Assembly: GCA_046765875.1 (NCBI GenBank)
Contig: JBKPSJ010000030.1
Span: 1-12,882, forward strand
Source of the DNA: DASRHY01 sp046765875
Lineage (GTDB): Bacteria; Actinomycetota; Actinomycetes; Propionibacteriales; Kribbellaceae
Direction of reading: 5' to 3'
Length of the DNA: 12,882 bases
The notes under the pieces were generated by a model. That model was given only the letters and a program-made list of their open reading frames with translations, was not told where the DNA came from and searched no databases. This document shows positions 1-8,004 of the stretch, piece by piece (the first letter of the stretch is position 1; the number at the start of each line of letters is the position of its first letter). The position numbers and the translations under genes were made by a program.

Positions 1-164
1 GCGTCGGAGACCCCCGTGATCAGCGCGCGCTGGAGCAGGAGAAGCAGAACGACGGCGCCCGAGGCCATCGCGACGGCGACGACAAGAACCGCCGCGGCAG
101 TGGATCTGCTCCGGACACTGGCGCGGCCGAGTCTATTGCTCGCCTTGCGCAATGAGGTGTTCAT
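1..164 (-). CDS. Probable sensor histidine kinase, N-terminal fragment (cut by window edge)
   Basis: Only the first 54 codons are present; the gene runs off the left edge of the window. The start is ATG at 164-162, which overlaps the TGA of the deacetylase gene (163-161) in an ATGA, so translation is probably coupled. No Shine-Dalgarno is visible, which suits re-initiation. The fragment has a basic N-terminus (several Arg/Lys in the first 20 residues) followed by a long hydrophobic stretch from about residue 22 to 45, ending in a polar segment. This layout (Arg-rich leader, Ala/Val/Leu membrane segment, then 'LQRALITGV') is typical of the first membrane helix of actinobacterial HAMP-type histidine kinases. 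No HAMP or kinase motif lies inside the window, so another membrane protein remains possible. Kinase identity is inferred from the N-terminus alone. Confidence 0.55.
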   Translation of the reverse strand, partial: MNTSLRKASNRLGRASVRSRSTAAAVLVVAVAMASGAVVLLLLLQRALITGVSD

Positions 165-973
165 CGAAGCGTCGCGAACACGTCGTCCAACGGGGCGCCG
201 GGCGTCCGGCCGTGTTCGACGTACCACTCCCGCCCGAGCATCCGCCGGAACAGCCACCGCGGCAGGCCGAGGAGCAAACCGAGCATGCGTGCACCGCCGT
301 CCGAGCTCGCCTGGCTCGCATGCGCCTGGAACGAGCGGCGCTTCTGGTCGGAGTATGCGCGTACGTCGACGCGGTGGGTGATCGTCGATGTGGCGGAGTA
401 CGCCCGTTCATAGTCCGCGGCCCGGACGTCGGGCAGCAGGCCGGGGATCGCCTCGATGATCCGCGCGAGTCGCCGGATCAGCCGCCGGTCGATCGTTGCC
501 TCGAGCACCAACTGGGTACCGGCCTGTTCTGCGGCGTAGGCCCCGACGGCGTGCACCTGCCGGTGGTCCGGATGCCCATAGCCGCCGGCCGGGTCGTAGA
601 TCGTCAGGGCATCGGCCCGCTCGGCACGGAGCAACTCGATCAGCGGCGCAGCGGCCACGTCGACCGGGAGCCGGCTGAACGCTCCGTCCGGCGCCGGCCC
701 CGACGATCCCGAGTCCCGGAATCCGAATCGCACCACCCGCGCACAGCCGAGCACGGCGGCTGATCGGTCGAGCTCCTCGCGCCGGTACGTCGCCAGCCGT
801 CCATCCGACCGGTACGACGAAGCCGCCGCGCCCGCCTCGCCGTCGGTCGCGACCGCCAGCACGACGCGATGCCCTTCCGCGGCGAGCCGGGCCAACGTGC
901 CGCCCATCAACAGGGCCTCGTCGTCCGGGTGCGCATGAAAGGCCACAAGCGTGAACCGGGCAGGCTGCGCCAT
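161..973 (-). CDS. PIG-L family zinc-dependent deacetylase
   Basis: A 270-residue protein of the PIG-L/LmbE family, zinc hydrolases that remove acetyl or acyl groups from N-acetylglucosamine-type substrates. In actinobacteria the family includes MshB and Mca of mycothiol metabolism. The N-terminal AHPDDE motif (residues 14-19) supplies the metal ligands and the general base. The second motif HPDH at 134-137, followed by His141, supplies the other metal and catalytic histidines. A Rossmann-like core follows, with GHRVVLAVATDGEAG at about 34-48. No signal peptide is seen, so it is probably cytoplasmic. The start is ATG 973-971; the Shine-Dalgarno is weak. It lies 99 bp downstream of the ABC permease, with a direct-repeat operator in the gap, and overlaps a probable sensor kinase gene by 4 bp. 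The substrate cannot be told from sequence; MshB or Mca identity is not claimed. Confidence 0.88.
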   Translation of the reverse strand: MAQPARFTLVAFHAHPDDEALLMGGTLARLAAEGHRVVLAVATDGEAGAAASSYRSDGRLATYRREELDRSAAVLGCARVVRFGFRDSGSSGPAPDGAFSRLPVDVAAAPLIELLRAERADALTIYDPAGGYGHPDHRQVHAVGAYAAEQAGTQLVLEATIDRRLIRRLARIIEAIPGLLPDVRAADYERAYSATSTITHRVDVRAYSDQKRRSFQAHASQASSDGGARMLGLLLGLPRWLFRRMLGREWYVEHGRTPGAPLDDVFATLR

Positions 974-1014
974 AAGCCGAGCATTGCACGGCCGCCGAAA
1001 ACCGATCCAGTTGC

Positions 1015-1032
1015 TCTCAGCCTGTTCTCAGC
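1015..1032 (-). promoter_or_regulatory. Direct-repeat operator, OmpR/PhoB type
   Basis: Two perfect 7-bp repeats, GCTGAGA on the minus strand (TCTCAGC at 1015-1021 and 1026-1032 on the plus strand), are offset by exactly 11 bp, one helical turn. Head-to-tail repeats with this spacing are the usual binding pattern of OmpR/PhoB-family response regulators. The pair lies 42-59 bp upstream of the deacetylase start, about where an activator would sit near the -35 region. The deacetylase is followed by a probable sensor kinase, so autoregulation by that two-component system is a reasonable inference. The cognate regulator is not in view. Confidence 0.45.
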
Positions 1033-1072
1033 GGGGGTGTTCCCGCCTTCGGCATCATGACCGCAGGACGCT

Positions 1073-2286
1073 TCAGCCGGTGGTACGCAGGGCCACCACG
1101 GGCGCCAGTCGCGCGGCGCGCAGCGCGGGGTAGAGGCCGGCTGCGACCCCGACGAACACCGACGCGACGAGGCCGAGCCCGACCGGCACGGGTGGTATCA
1201 CGACCGCGATGCCCTGGCTGGCGGCGTACGCCCAGGTGACCGCGGTCCCGGCCGTCGCCCCAGCCATGGCCCCAAGGGTGCACAGCGCGGTGGACTCGAC
1301 GAGCACCAGACCACCGACCACGGTCCGGGTGGCGCCGAGTGCTCGGCGTAGCCCGATCTCCGAGCGTCGCTCGAGCACCGACACGACTATCGCGTTGGCG
1401 ACACCGACGCCGCCGACCAGCAGGGCGACGGCGCCCAGGCCGAGCGCGAGCGCGTTGAAGGCGTCGCGGGTCGCGATCCGCGCCACCAACACGTCGGACG
1501 GGCGTCCGACGACGACGGAACCGGGATCATCGGGCATCGCGGTCGGCGCCAGCAGGGCGTGGACCGGGCTGACCGAGTCCGGGTCGGCGCGGATGTAGAT
1601 CCGGCTCGGGCCCGGCGCGGCGCCGAGTTCGGCCCGGGCCGCGGTGCCACCGATCAGGACGGACGTGTCGAGTTCGGGTGCCAGCGGCGACGGCGCCAGG
1701 ATGCCGATCACGGTGGCCAGGTGGCTGCGCCGGCCGTCCGACGTACTCACAACGAGCACCCGTCGCGGGCCGGCACGGTCCATGCCGAGTGCGGTCGCAG
1801 CGCCTGAGCCGAGCACCAGCGCCGGATAGCGGCCGGTGGCCGCGTCCAGGAACCGGCCGTGCTCGAGCCGAAGCCCGAGCGTGGCCGCCAGGTCCGGCTG
1901 CACCGCGACGACCGCGAGACCGTTGGTGTCGTTGACCGGTACGAGCGGCGTACGCCGGACGATCCAGCCGGACTGGTAGGCCACCGGCGAGGCCTGCCTG
2001 ACACCGGCGATCCGGCGCACCATCGCGGCGGAGGCGGCCGGGAGCGGTGCGGGCCGGTTGTCGACGGTGACGCCGGAGCTGACGGTGAGCAGGTTGGAGT
2101 CCTGGCCGAGCCGGTCGAGCAGCGCCTGCCGGGCCGTTGCCGGAACGCCGACGACGGCCACCACGGCAGCGACGCCGAGGGCGATGCCGCCGGCACAGAG
2201 CACACTGCGAAGCCGGCGAGCCCGCAGGCCGGTGACCGCCTCGGCGAACAGGTCGCGCGGCCGGGTCCCGAAACGATCTGCCATTG

Positions 2287-2290
<4 letters not shown>
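1073..2290 (-). CDS. MacB/FtsX-type ABC transporter permease
   Basis: A 405-residue permease with the MacB/FtsX layout. A basic cytoplasmic N-terminus leads into TM1 (about 27-49), then a large extracytoplasmic domain (about 50-278, MacB_PCD type), then three C-terminal helices (about 281-304, 325-355, 366-390). The conserved cytoplasmic EIGLRRALGA motif after TM2 (311-320), which contacts the ATPase, is present. Such permeases work by mechanotransmission and move substrates outside or within the membrane instead of through a classical channel. The start chosen is ATG 2290-2288, which overlaps the ATPase stop as ATGA; a second ATG two codons later (2284) is the alternative. There is no clear Shine-Dalgarno, so coupling to the ATPase is likely. 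It is the last gene of the lipoprotein-adaptor-ATPase-permease operon. Confidence 0.9.
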
Positions 2291-2966
<676 letters not shown>

Positions 2967-2970
<4 letters not shown>

Positions 2971-4055
2971 GACGCCGCCACTACGACGCGGGTGCCGGCC
3001 GTGATTCCGGTGCCGGACACCTGCACCATCGTGTCGGTGTACAGCCCCGTGCTGACGGCGACGTCGGTGCGCCGCGCGCCGTTCACGACGGTGACCGCGT
3101 ACCCGCCGCCCGGTCGTGCAAGAAGTGCCGCGATGGGTACGGCGAGGACGTGGCGGGCCTGGTCGAGTGTGACCGCGACGTTCACCGGTGCGGAGGTGTA
3201 GCGCGCCGCCAAGGCCGGACGGCGCAGGGCGATGGTGGCGTCGACGACGGCCGCATCCGGGTTGCCCTGGCGTACGTTTGCCGACTCCGGGTCGGGAAGT
3301 GTCGCTACCCGCGAGACGACTGTCACGGTGCCGGGCGTCCTGGTGACGGCGTCGGGCAGCGTGACAACAACGGGTGCGCCCGGGTGTAGCAGGTACGCCT
3401 GATCGACCGGTACCGGCAGGTCGACGACCACGGCAGGTGCCGTTGCCGACAGCAACGGATCGCCCTGACTCGCCGGCGCACCGATCCGCGCGTGTACGGC
3501 GCCGACCCGCAGCGGTGTGCGGGCGAACACCAGCTGGCCGAGCTCGACGATGCCTGTACGCGATACGTGATGCGCACGCTGCCAGTGGCGTACGGCGGCC
3601 TTCGTACGCCACGAGTACACGTTGCTGCCGGCAACGGCTGGTGCGTATCCGAGCCGTGCGAGCGCGGTGTTCAGCTGAGCCACGTCGGCGCCACGGACAC
3701 CCGGCTGCAGGGTGCGCCACATCGGCCGGGCACCGGGCAGAACCGGAACAGCGCGGCCGTCGACCTCGTACAGCGACTCGTCAGCCCGTATCACCGTGCC
3801 GGGCGCCGGCAGCCAGGTATACGCACGACCGGTGCTCGCCGCGACCAGCTCCGTCGGGGCGCCGAAGCCGATGCTGCCGTAGTACTGACGGGTGGTTCGC
3901 AGGTCTGTGCGCACCACGGTCGCCGTGGTCAGGTTCACCGTACCGGCCGCGCCGTCCGGAGGGCTGGCCGTCGTACGGCGGGTCGACCAGAAGCCGGCGA
4001 CGACCACCGCCAGGATGGCCGTGGCCAGCAGTCCGCGGCGAACGGTACGGCTCAT
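2967..4055 (-). CDS. Membrane-anchored efflux adaptor with peptidoglycan-binding domain
   Basis: A 362-residue protein. Residues 1-6 are basic and about 7-22 are a membrane anchor or signal sequence. The first part (about 40-110) resembles a MacA/HlyD-type lipoyl half-domain. A peptidoglycan-binding fold (PG_binding_1 type) follows at about 114-177, with the hallmark GVRGADVAQLNTALARLGY and later a WRTKAAVRHWQRAH segment. After it come the second lipoyl half and beta-barrel-like segments (about 180-310, including a VPIAALLA motif) and a C-terminal membrane-proximal domain. The peptidoglycan-binding domain sits where Gram-negative MacA has its helical hairpin, which suits a cell with no outer membrane. 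The start is ATG 4055-4053, overlapping the lipoprotein stop as ATGA. It probably bridges the permease to the wall. Confidence 0.85.
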
Positions 4056-4621
4056 CGGCCGGACAGCTGGTTGAGGGTGGACGCACGGATCTCCGCGTCG
4101 AGCAGCGTCCGGCAGGCATGGAACGCCTGCTGGACGACCGGGCTGCGTTTGTCGGCGCCCGGTGGCAGATCCGCCGCGGTCATTCCGAACCCGTGCCCGG
4201 GTGTGTAGGGGCTGTCGGCCGTCGGGTCGTGCATGTTCGGCAGGCCGTTCTGCCGCAGGCACTGCGCGGATCTGACCCCGGTTGCGACGAGGGCCGCGGG
4301 AGCCGGCGGCTGGGTCTCGGGATTCCAGCTCGCGGAGCGAAGTTGGTGCTCGCAAGCGGACATCGCGGCGTCGACTACATCACGCGGCGTGTCCTCCAGC
4401 GGTCGAGCGTCGGTGAACACCTGACCGGTCGCGCCGAGTACGGGATCGGCGAAGTTGACCACGCCGTGCGAGCGCAGGCACTGGGCCGCGGTGTGCAGAG
4501 CGGCGATCCGGCTCGCCGAGGTGTCGGTGCTCGTACCGATGTCGGATATCGCGGACTGGTGCGAACAGGCGGTCAGCAGGATCGCGGCGAGGCCGAGCCC
4601 GCAGAGGTGCTTCACAATCAT
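4052..4621 (-). CDS. Lipoprotein with duplicated Cys-Leu-Arg-x-x-Gly motif
   Basis: A 189-residue secreted lipoprotein. It has a short basic N-terminus, a hydrophobic core and a lipobox LTAC with Cys19 as the predicted lipidated residue. The mature part holds two similar units. CLRSHGVVNFADP (48-60) is paired with a later AMSACEHQL (Cys90), and CLRQNGLPNMHDP (121-133) is paired with AFHACRTLL (Cys170). Each unit thus has two cysteines about 42-49 residues apart that could form a disulfide. From memory, small secreted actinobacterial proteins often carry a C-x-R-x-x-G-V-x-x-F-x-D-P motif and sit beside MacB-type exporters. Function is unknown. The start ATG 4621-4619 is preceded by AGGGAG with 6-nt spacing. 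It is the first gene of the exporter operon and is divergent from the two-component genes. Confidence 0.85.
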   Translation of the reverse strand: MIVKHLCGLGLAAILLTACSHQSAISDIGTSTDTSASRIAALHTAAQCLRSHGVVNFADPVLGATGQVFTDARPLEDTPRDVVDAAMSACEHQLRSASWNPETQPPAPAALVATGVRSAQCLRQNGLPNMHDPTADSPYTPGHGFGMTAADLPPGADKRSPVVQQAFHACRTLLDAEIRASTLNQLSGR

Positions 4622-4682
4622 GGCGTGCTCCCTGCCTGCTTGTGACGGACGATGGACAGGTCAAGGACTACGCGCGCCGCGG

Positions 4683-4720
4683 TGACATCCGGCTAACAGT
4701 TCGGCGTTAGGCGGATGTCA
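4683..4720. promoter_or_regulatory. 38-bp dyad operator between divergent operons
   Basis: The left arm TGACATCCGGCTAAC (4683-4697) and the reverse complement of the right arm (4706-4720) match at 14 of 15 positions, around an 8-bp spacer. The dyad lies 61 bp upstream of the lipoprotein start and 36 bp upstream of the regulator start, inside the only promoter region that the two divergent operons share. The likely ligand is the adjacent OmpR-family regulator binding as opposed dimers, which would allow control in both directions. A CGGATG word from the right arm recurs 10 bp on, at 4722-4727. I could not place convincing -10/-35 boxes. Confidence 0.6.
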
Positions 4721-4744
4721 TCGGATGGCGGCGAGGATGCGACC

Positions 4745-4749
4745 GGAGG
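4745..4749 (+). promoter_or_regulatory. Shine-Dalgarno that sets the response regulator start
   Basis: GGAGG sits 7 nt before GTG 4757. The in-frame ATG at 4715 lies inside the dyad operator and has no such signal. The receiver domain begins directly at the GTG (V-R-L-L-V-V-E-D-E), so this site decides the start. Confidence 0.7.
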
Positions 4750-4756
4750 TGCCGAG

Positions 4757-5401
4757 GTGAGGCTGCTGGTTGTCGAGGACGAGGCGGTGCTCGCGCGCAA
4801 CCTGGCCGACGGGTTGCGCGACGCCGGGTTCGCCGTCGATGTCTCGCTCGACGGATGGGATGCGCTGGACAAGATCGCGATGACGGCCTACGACGTCGTG
4901 GTACTCGACCGCGACCTGCCCGGCATCCATGGCGACGACGTGTGCCGCAGTCTGTCCGGGGCGCGCCCGCGAATCCTGATGCTCACCGCCGCCGCTGAGG
5001 TAGATGACCGGGTGGCAGGTCTGAGGCTCGGCGCGGACGACTACCTCGGCAAACCGTTCGCGTTCGCCGAACTGGTCGCTCGCGTACGTGCGCTGAGCCG
5101 GCGTTCTCCGTCGGTACCACCGGTCGTGACCCGGCAGGACCTGGTGGTCGACCTGGCGCGGCACGACGTACACCGGGCCGGCAGACCGGTGCTGCTGACC
5201 CGCAAGGAGTTCGGCGTCCTCGAGGTGCTCCTGCTCGCGGACGGTGCTGTGATCAGCGCCGAGGAGCTGCTCGACCGGGTCTGGGACGAGAACCTCGATC
5301 CGTTCAGCAACGTGGTCCAGGTGACGCTCGGCCGGCTGAGGCGCAAGCTCGGTACGCCGCCGCTGATCGAAACAGTTGTCGGAACGGGGTACCGGCTGTG
5401 A
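4757..5401 (+). CDS. OmpR/PhoB-family response regulator
   Basis: A 214-residue two-component transcription factor. The receiver domain (about 1-115) has the acidic pocket E7-D8, phosphoacceptor D51 in VVLDRDLPG, Thr77 (LTAAA) and Lys99 (GKPFAF). A winged-helix DNA-binding domain (about 124-214) follows, with LTRKEFGVLEVLL and the C-terminal recognition region ending in ETVVGTGYRL, typical of the Trans_Reg_C family. I chose GTG 4757 over ATG 4715 because of the GGAGG 7 nt upstream and the domain boundary. It overlaps the kinase gene by 4 bp (GTGA). Its placement divergent from the exporter operon, across a strong dyad, suggests that it controls the exporter and itself. The inducing signal is unknown. 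Confidence 0.95.
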   Translation: MRLLVVEDEAVLARNLADGLRDAGFAVDVSLDGWDALDKIAMTAYDVVVLDRDLPGIHGDDVCRSLSGARPRILMLTAAAEVDDRVAGLRLGADDYLGKPFAFAELVARVRALSRRSPSVPPVVTRQDLVVDLARHDVHRAGRPVLLTRKEFGVLEVLLLADGAVISAEELLDRVWDENLDPFSNVVQVTLGRLRRKLGTPPLIETVVGTGYRL

Positions 5402-6690
5402 GCCGGGCGCTGACACTGCGGGCCCGGCTGACGCTCGGTCTGGCTCTGGTCTTCGTGTTCGGCGGTGTACTTCTGATCGGTCTGACCACGACGCTGGCGA
5501 ATCGCAGTATCGCGGAGGCGAATGCCGCGACGTCCCCAGCAGCAGCCGCGCTCGAGCGGCAGCTCGGTGCGATCCTTGCCGACGCCGCCAAGGTGACCAA
5601 ACCAGGTCAGCCGACCGCCCAGCCGACCTCGACGCCGTCGGTGACGGAGAGCCCGGTGCGGTCCGAAGGCAAGCCCCAGACCCAGGCGCAGCGCGACAGC
5701 GCGAATCTCAAGCAGAAGATCGTCTCGGCCAACGCCCAGTACGGCGCGGCGACCCGGACCGATGCCGTGAGCAAGCTCGTCACCGAATCAGTTGCCGGAG
5801 CCGCTGTCCTCGTTCCGCTCGCGGGGCTGCTCGCCTGGTTCGTGGCCGGACGATCCCTGCGCCCGATCCGCGCGATCACGGCTGCTGCCCGTCGTACCTC
5901 GGTCGATCGGCTGTCCGACCGGCTGGGGATGACCGGGCCGCGGGACGAGATCACCGAACTCGCCGACACCTTCGACGCGATGATGGCGCGGCTGGAGAAC
6001 GCGTTCGAGGCGCAGCGCAGGTTCGTCGCGGACGCGTCGCATGAGCTCCGCACTCCGCTGGCCGTCGCGGCGACGTCGATCGACGTGGTGCTGGCCAAGC
6101 CGGACCGTACGCCGGCGCAACTCGAGGCGATGGCACACGACGTACGCGGCGCGCTCACCCGGGTCGAGCGGCTGGTCGACAGCCTGCTGGCCCTGACCCG
6201 CAGCGAGCAGCTCGACCGGGCCCGCGAGCCTGTCGACCTCGCGATCCTGGCCGAGGACGCTCTGGATGCCCAGCGGACCACCATCGTGGCTCGCCGGCTG
6301 AGCGTGAGCACCGCGCTGGACGAGTCGCGGACGACCGGCGATCCGGCGCTGCTCGACCGGATGGTGGGCAACCTCGTCGACAACGCGGTCCGGCACAACG
6401 TGGACGGAGGACAGATCGAGGTCCGCACGGCTCGGACGGAGAACGGCGTGACCCTGACCGTCGTCAACGACGGTCCCACCATTCCGGGCGACGTGCTTCC
6501 ACAACTGCGGGAGCCGTTCCACCGCCTGCACGGCCGGGCCCGGACCGCCGACAACGGCCTCGGCCTCGGCCTGGCGATCGCGGACGCCGTCTGCCGGGCG
6601 CACCGCGGCAGCCTTCGCCTGCGCGCACAGCCCTCGGGTGGGATCGAGGTGACCGCCGAGCTCCCGACCGGCGACCGCCCGTCGGCCTGA
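5398..6690 (+). CDS. Sensor histidine kinase, partner of the adjacent regulator
   Basis: A 430-residue membrane kinase. TM1 is at about 11-33, an extracytoplasmic segment at about 34-131, TM2 at about 132-151 and HAMP at about 152-204. The dimerisation/phosphoacceptor helix has H215 in SHELRTP. The ATP-binding domain has an N-box GNLVDNAVRHN (324-334), a G1 box NDGP (357-360) and a G2 box GLGLGLAI (387-394). All catalytic motifs are intact. The sensor segment shows no fold that I recognise; about residues 67-100 are rich in Pro, Thr, Ser and Gln and look disordered. Start GTG 5398 overlaps the regulator stop (GTGA). With the regulator it forms a complete two-component system of the kind that senses envelope or antibiotic stress and drives MacB-like exporters; the ligand is not predictable. 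Confidence 0.95.
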   Translation: MSRALTLRARLTLGLALVFVFGGVLLIGLTTTLANRSIAEANAATSPAAAALERQLGAILADAAKVTKPGQPTAQPTSTPSVTESPVRSEGKPQTQAQRDSANLKQKIVSANAQYGAATRTDAVSKLVTESVAGAAVLVPLAGLLAWFVAGRSLRPIRAITAAARRTSVDRLSDRLGMTGPRDEITELADTFDAMMARLENAFEAQRRFVADASHELRTPLAVAATSIDVVLAKPDRTPAQLEAMAHDVRGALTRVERLVDSLLALTRSEQLDRAREPVDLAILAEDALDAQRTTIVARRLSVSTALDESRTTGDPALLDRMVGNLVDNAVRHNVDGGQIEVRTARTENGVTLTVVNDGPTIPGDVLPQLREPFHRLHGRARTADNGLGLGLAIADAVCRAHRGSLRLRAQPSGGIEVTAELPTGDRPSA

Positions 6691-6699
6691 TCCCGTGCG

Positions 6700-6714
6700 C
6701 CGGCGACACGCCGG
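6700..6714 (+). terminator. Short GC hairpin after the kinase gene
   Basis: CCGGCG and CGCCGG form a perfect 6-bp stem around a 3-nt loop, 9 nt after the kinase stop. No T-run follows, so it may be a T-less actinobacterial terminator or simply chance in GC-rich DNA. The rest of the 122-bp gap before the next gene shows no promoter that I can defend. Confidence 0.3.
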
Positions 6715-6812
6715 AGCCCCGATGCCGGTAGCCATCGACACGGGCCGGTCCGGAGGGCGATTGTTGGGCGTGCACGCACGCACCACGAACAGGCGGTCGG
6801 TGAGGGGGTCGG

Positions 6813-7982
6813 ATGAGCGTCGAGGTCGTGTTCTGGAGCGTTGTCATCGCGCGCTTCGTGTTACCGCTGTTCATCCCGAAGTACCCGTTGCCCGCGATCG
6901 TGGCCTGCTTGGTGCTCGACGCCGCCGACCAGTCGATATTCCAGGCGTTCGGCTACAACCCGCCCTTCTACCAGAGCTACGACAAGGCGATGGACCTGTT
7001 CTACCTGTCCGTCGCCTACACGGCCGGCCTGCGGAACTGGGTGAACATGTCGGCCGTCAACGTCAACCGGTTCCTGTTCTTCTACAGGCAGGTCGGCGTT
7101 CTGTTGTTCGAGCTGACGGGCCTGCGGTGGCTGTTGCTGGTGTTCCCGAACACGTTCGAGTACTTCTTCATCGCCTACGAGATCATCCGCACCAGATGGA
7201 ACGCGGCGCGCTTCCGGCTCAGGACCTGGGTCATCATCGCCGCTGCGATCTGGATCTTCATCAAGCTGCCACAGGAATACTGGGTCCACATTGCGCAGCT
7301 GGACGTAACCGACACCATCGAGGACGTGCCCTGGTTCGGCCCGGCGCTGGCCTTGGCCATCCTCGCCCTGATCGCGATCCTGCTGTTCGTCGTCCGGCCC
7401 CGGCTGCCACCGGGTGACTGGCCGCTGAAGCTGGCCGCCGACCCGCTGCCGGCCGCGATCGACGAGGCCCGGGAGCGGGCGGCGTTCCTGGCGGCGCACG
7501 GCAAGGTGTTCGACTCCGCTGCCGTGGAGAAGATCGTGCTGATCGGGCTGCTCAGCGTGATCTATGGGGAGGTTCTGCCCGGGGTGGAGGCCAGCGGCCT
7601 CCAGCTCTTCGTCAGCATCGCCGGGTTCGCCGTCATCAACTCCGCGCTCGGACTGTGGGCCGCACGGCGGGGTCACTCGTGGGAGTCCGCGGGCGTCTCG
7701 TTCGCGGTCGTGTTCGCGGTCAATGTCGTCCTGGTCGGAATCGCCGCCCTGCTGACCACCCGCGGGCCCACAGGTCTGCAGGTCGACGACACGCTGTTCT
7801 TCGTCTTCCTGTTCAGCATCTTCACCGTGCTGTACGACCGCTACCGCCCGATCTACGACTACCGGCTCGAGGTGGCGAAGGCCGAGGCTGGGGCCGGGAC
7901 CGGGCCCGAGACGAAGCCCGAGACGAAGCCCGAGACGAAGCAGCCCGAGGCGAAGGAGCATCCTCGAACGGAAACCTCGTGA
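6813..7982 (+). CDS. Polytopic membrane protein of unknown function, paired with FtsH
   Basis: A 389-residue integral membrane protein that I do not recognise as a named family. It has about eight to ten hydrophobic segments (clearest at about 60-77, 90-110, 137-152, 176-194, 238-255, 262-282, 293-314 and 327-341). A conserved-looking aromatic, polar region lies at 36-60 (LDAADQSIFQAFGYN, then several Tyr). A cytoplasmic-looking helical stretch is at about 205-232. The C-terminus is a hydrophilic tail (about 352-389) with tandem Pro-Glu-Thr-Lys repeats. The start ATG is preceded by a GAGGGGG purine run. Only 22 bp separate it from the FtsH-type protease gene, so the two are very likely one operon. 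It could be an FtsH partner, adaptor or substrate; that is inference from context only. Confidence 0.8.
   Translation: MSVEVVFWSVVIARFVLPLFIPKYPLPAIVACLVLDAADQSIFQAFGYNPPFYQSYDKAMDLFYLSVAYTAGLRNWVNMSAVNVNRFLFFYRQVGVLLFELTGLRWLLLVFPNTFEYFFIAYEIIRTRWNAARFRLRTWVIIAAAIWIFIKLPQEYWVHIAQLDVTDTIEDVPWFGPALALAILALIAILLFVVRPRLPPGDWPLKLAADPLPAAIDEARERAAFLAAHGKVFDSAAVEKIVLIGLLSVIYGEVLPGVEASGLQLFVSIAGFAVINSALGLWAARRGHSWESAGVSFAVVFAVNVVLVGIAALLTTRGPTGLQVDDTLFFVFLFSIFTVLYDRYRPIYDYRLEVAKAEAGAGTGPETKPETKPETKQPEAKEHPRTETS
7905..7955 (+). repeat. 12-bp tandem repeat in the tail of the membrane protein gene
   Basis: CCCGAGACGAAG occurs three times in perfect tandem (7905-7940). After a CAG insertion, a fourth copy with one change follows (7944-7955). 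The repeats encode Pro-Glu-Thr-Lys units at the hydrophilic C-terminus. Being a multiple of three, copy-number change would keep the frame. Confidence 0.85.
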
Positions 7983-8004
7983 CCGATCTGAAGCGGAGGC
8001 GACT

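Noticed and set aside
1031..1045. GCGGG/CCCGC hairpin as terminator of the exporter operon
   Set aside because: It has only a 5-bp stem with a 6-nt loop and no T-run, and it overlaps the direct-repeat operator; such stems are common in this base composition.
2971..3720. N-terminal extension of the ABC ATPase frame
   Set aside because: The frame is open upstream but the translation is Arg-rich noise overlapping the adaptor gene. The GTGA overlap at 2967-2970 gives a normal-length ATPase.
4056..4355. N-terminal extension of the adaptor frame
   Set aside because: The extra 100 residues lack any fold and overlap the lipoprotein gene; the ATG at 4055 directly precedes the membrane anchor.
4636..4664. 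Minus-strand TTGACC as a -35 box for the lipoprotein operon
   Set aside because: No acceptable -10 box is found at 16-18 bp, so the promoter cannot be supported.
6691..6812. Promoter or small gene between the kinase and membrane protein genes
   Set aside because: Only the short hairpin stands out. TTGTTG near 6763 has no matching -10, and no small frame with a ribosome site was found.
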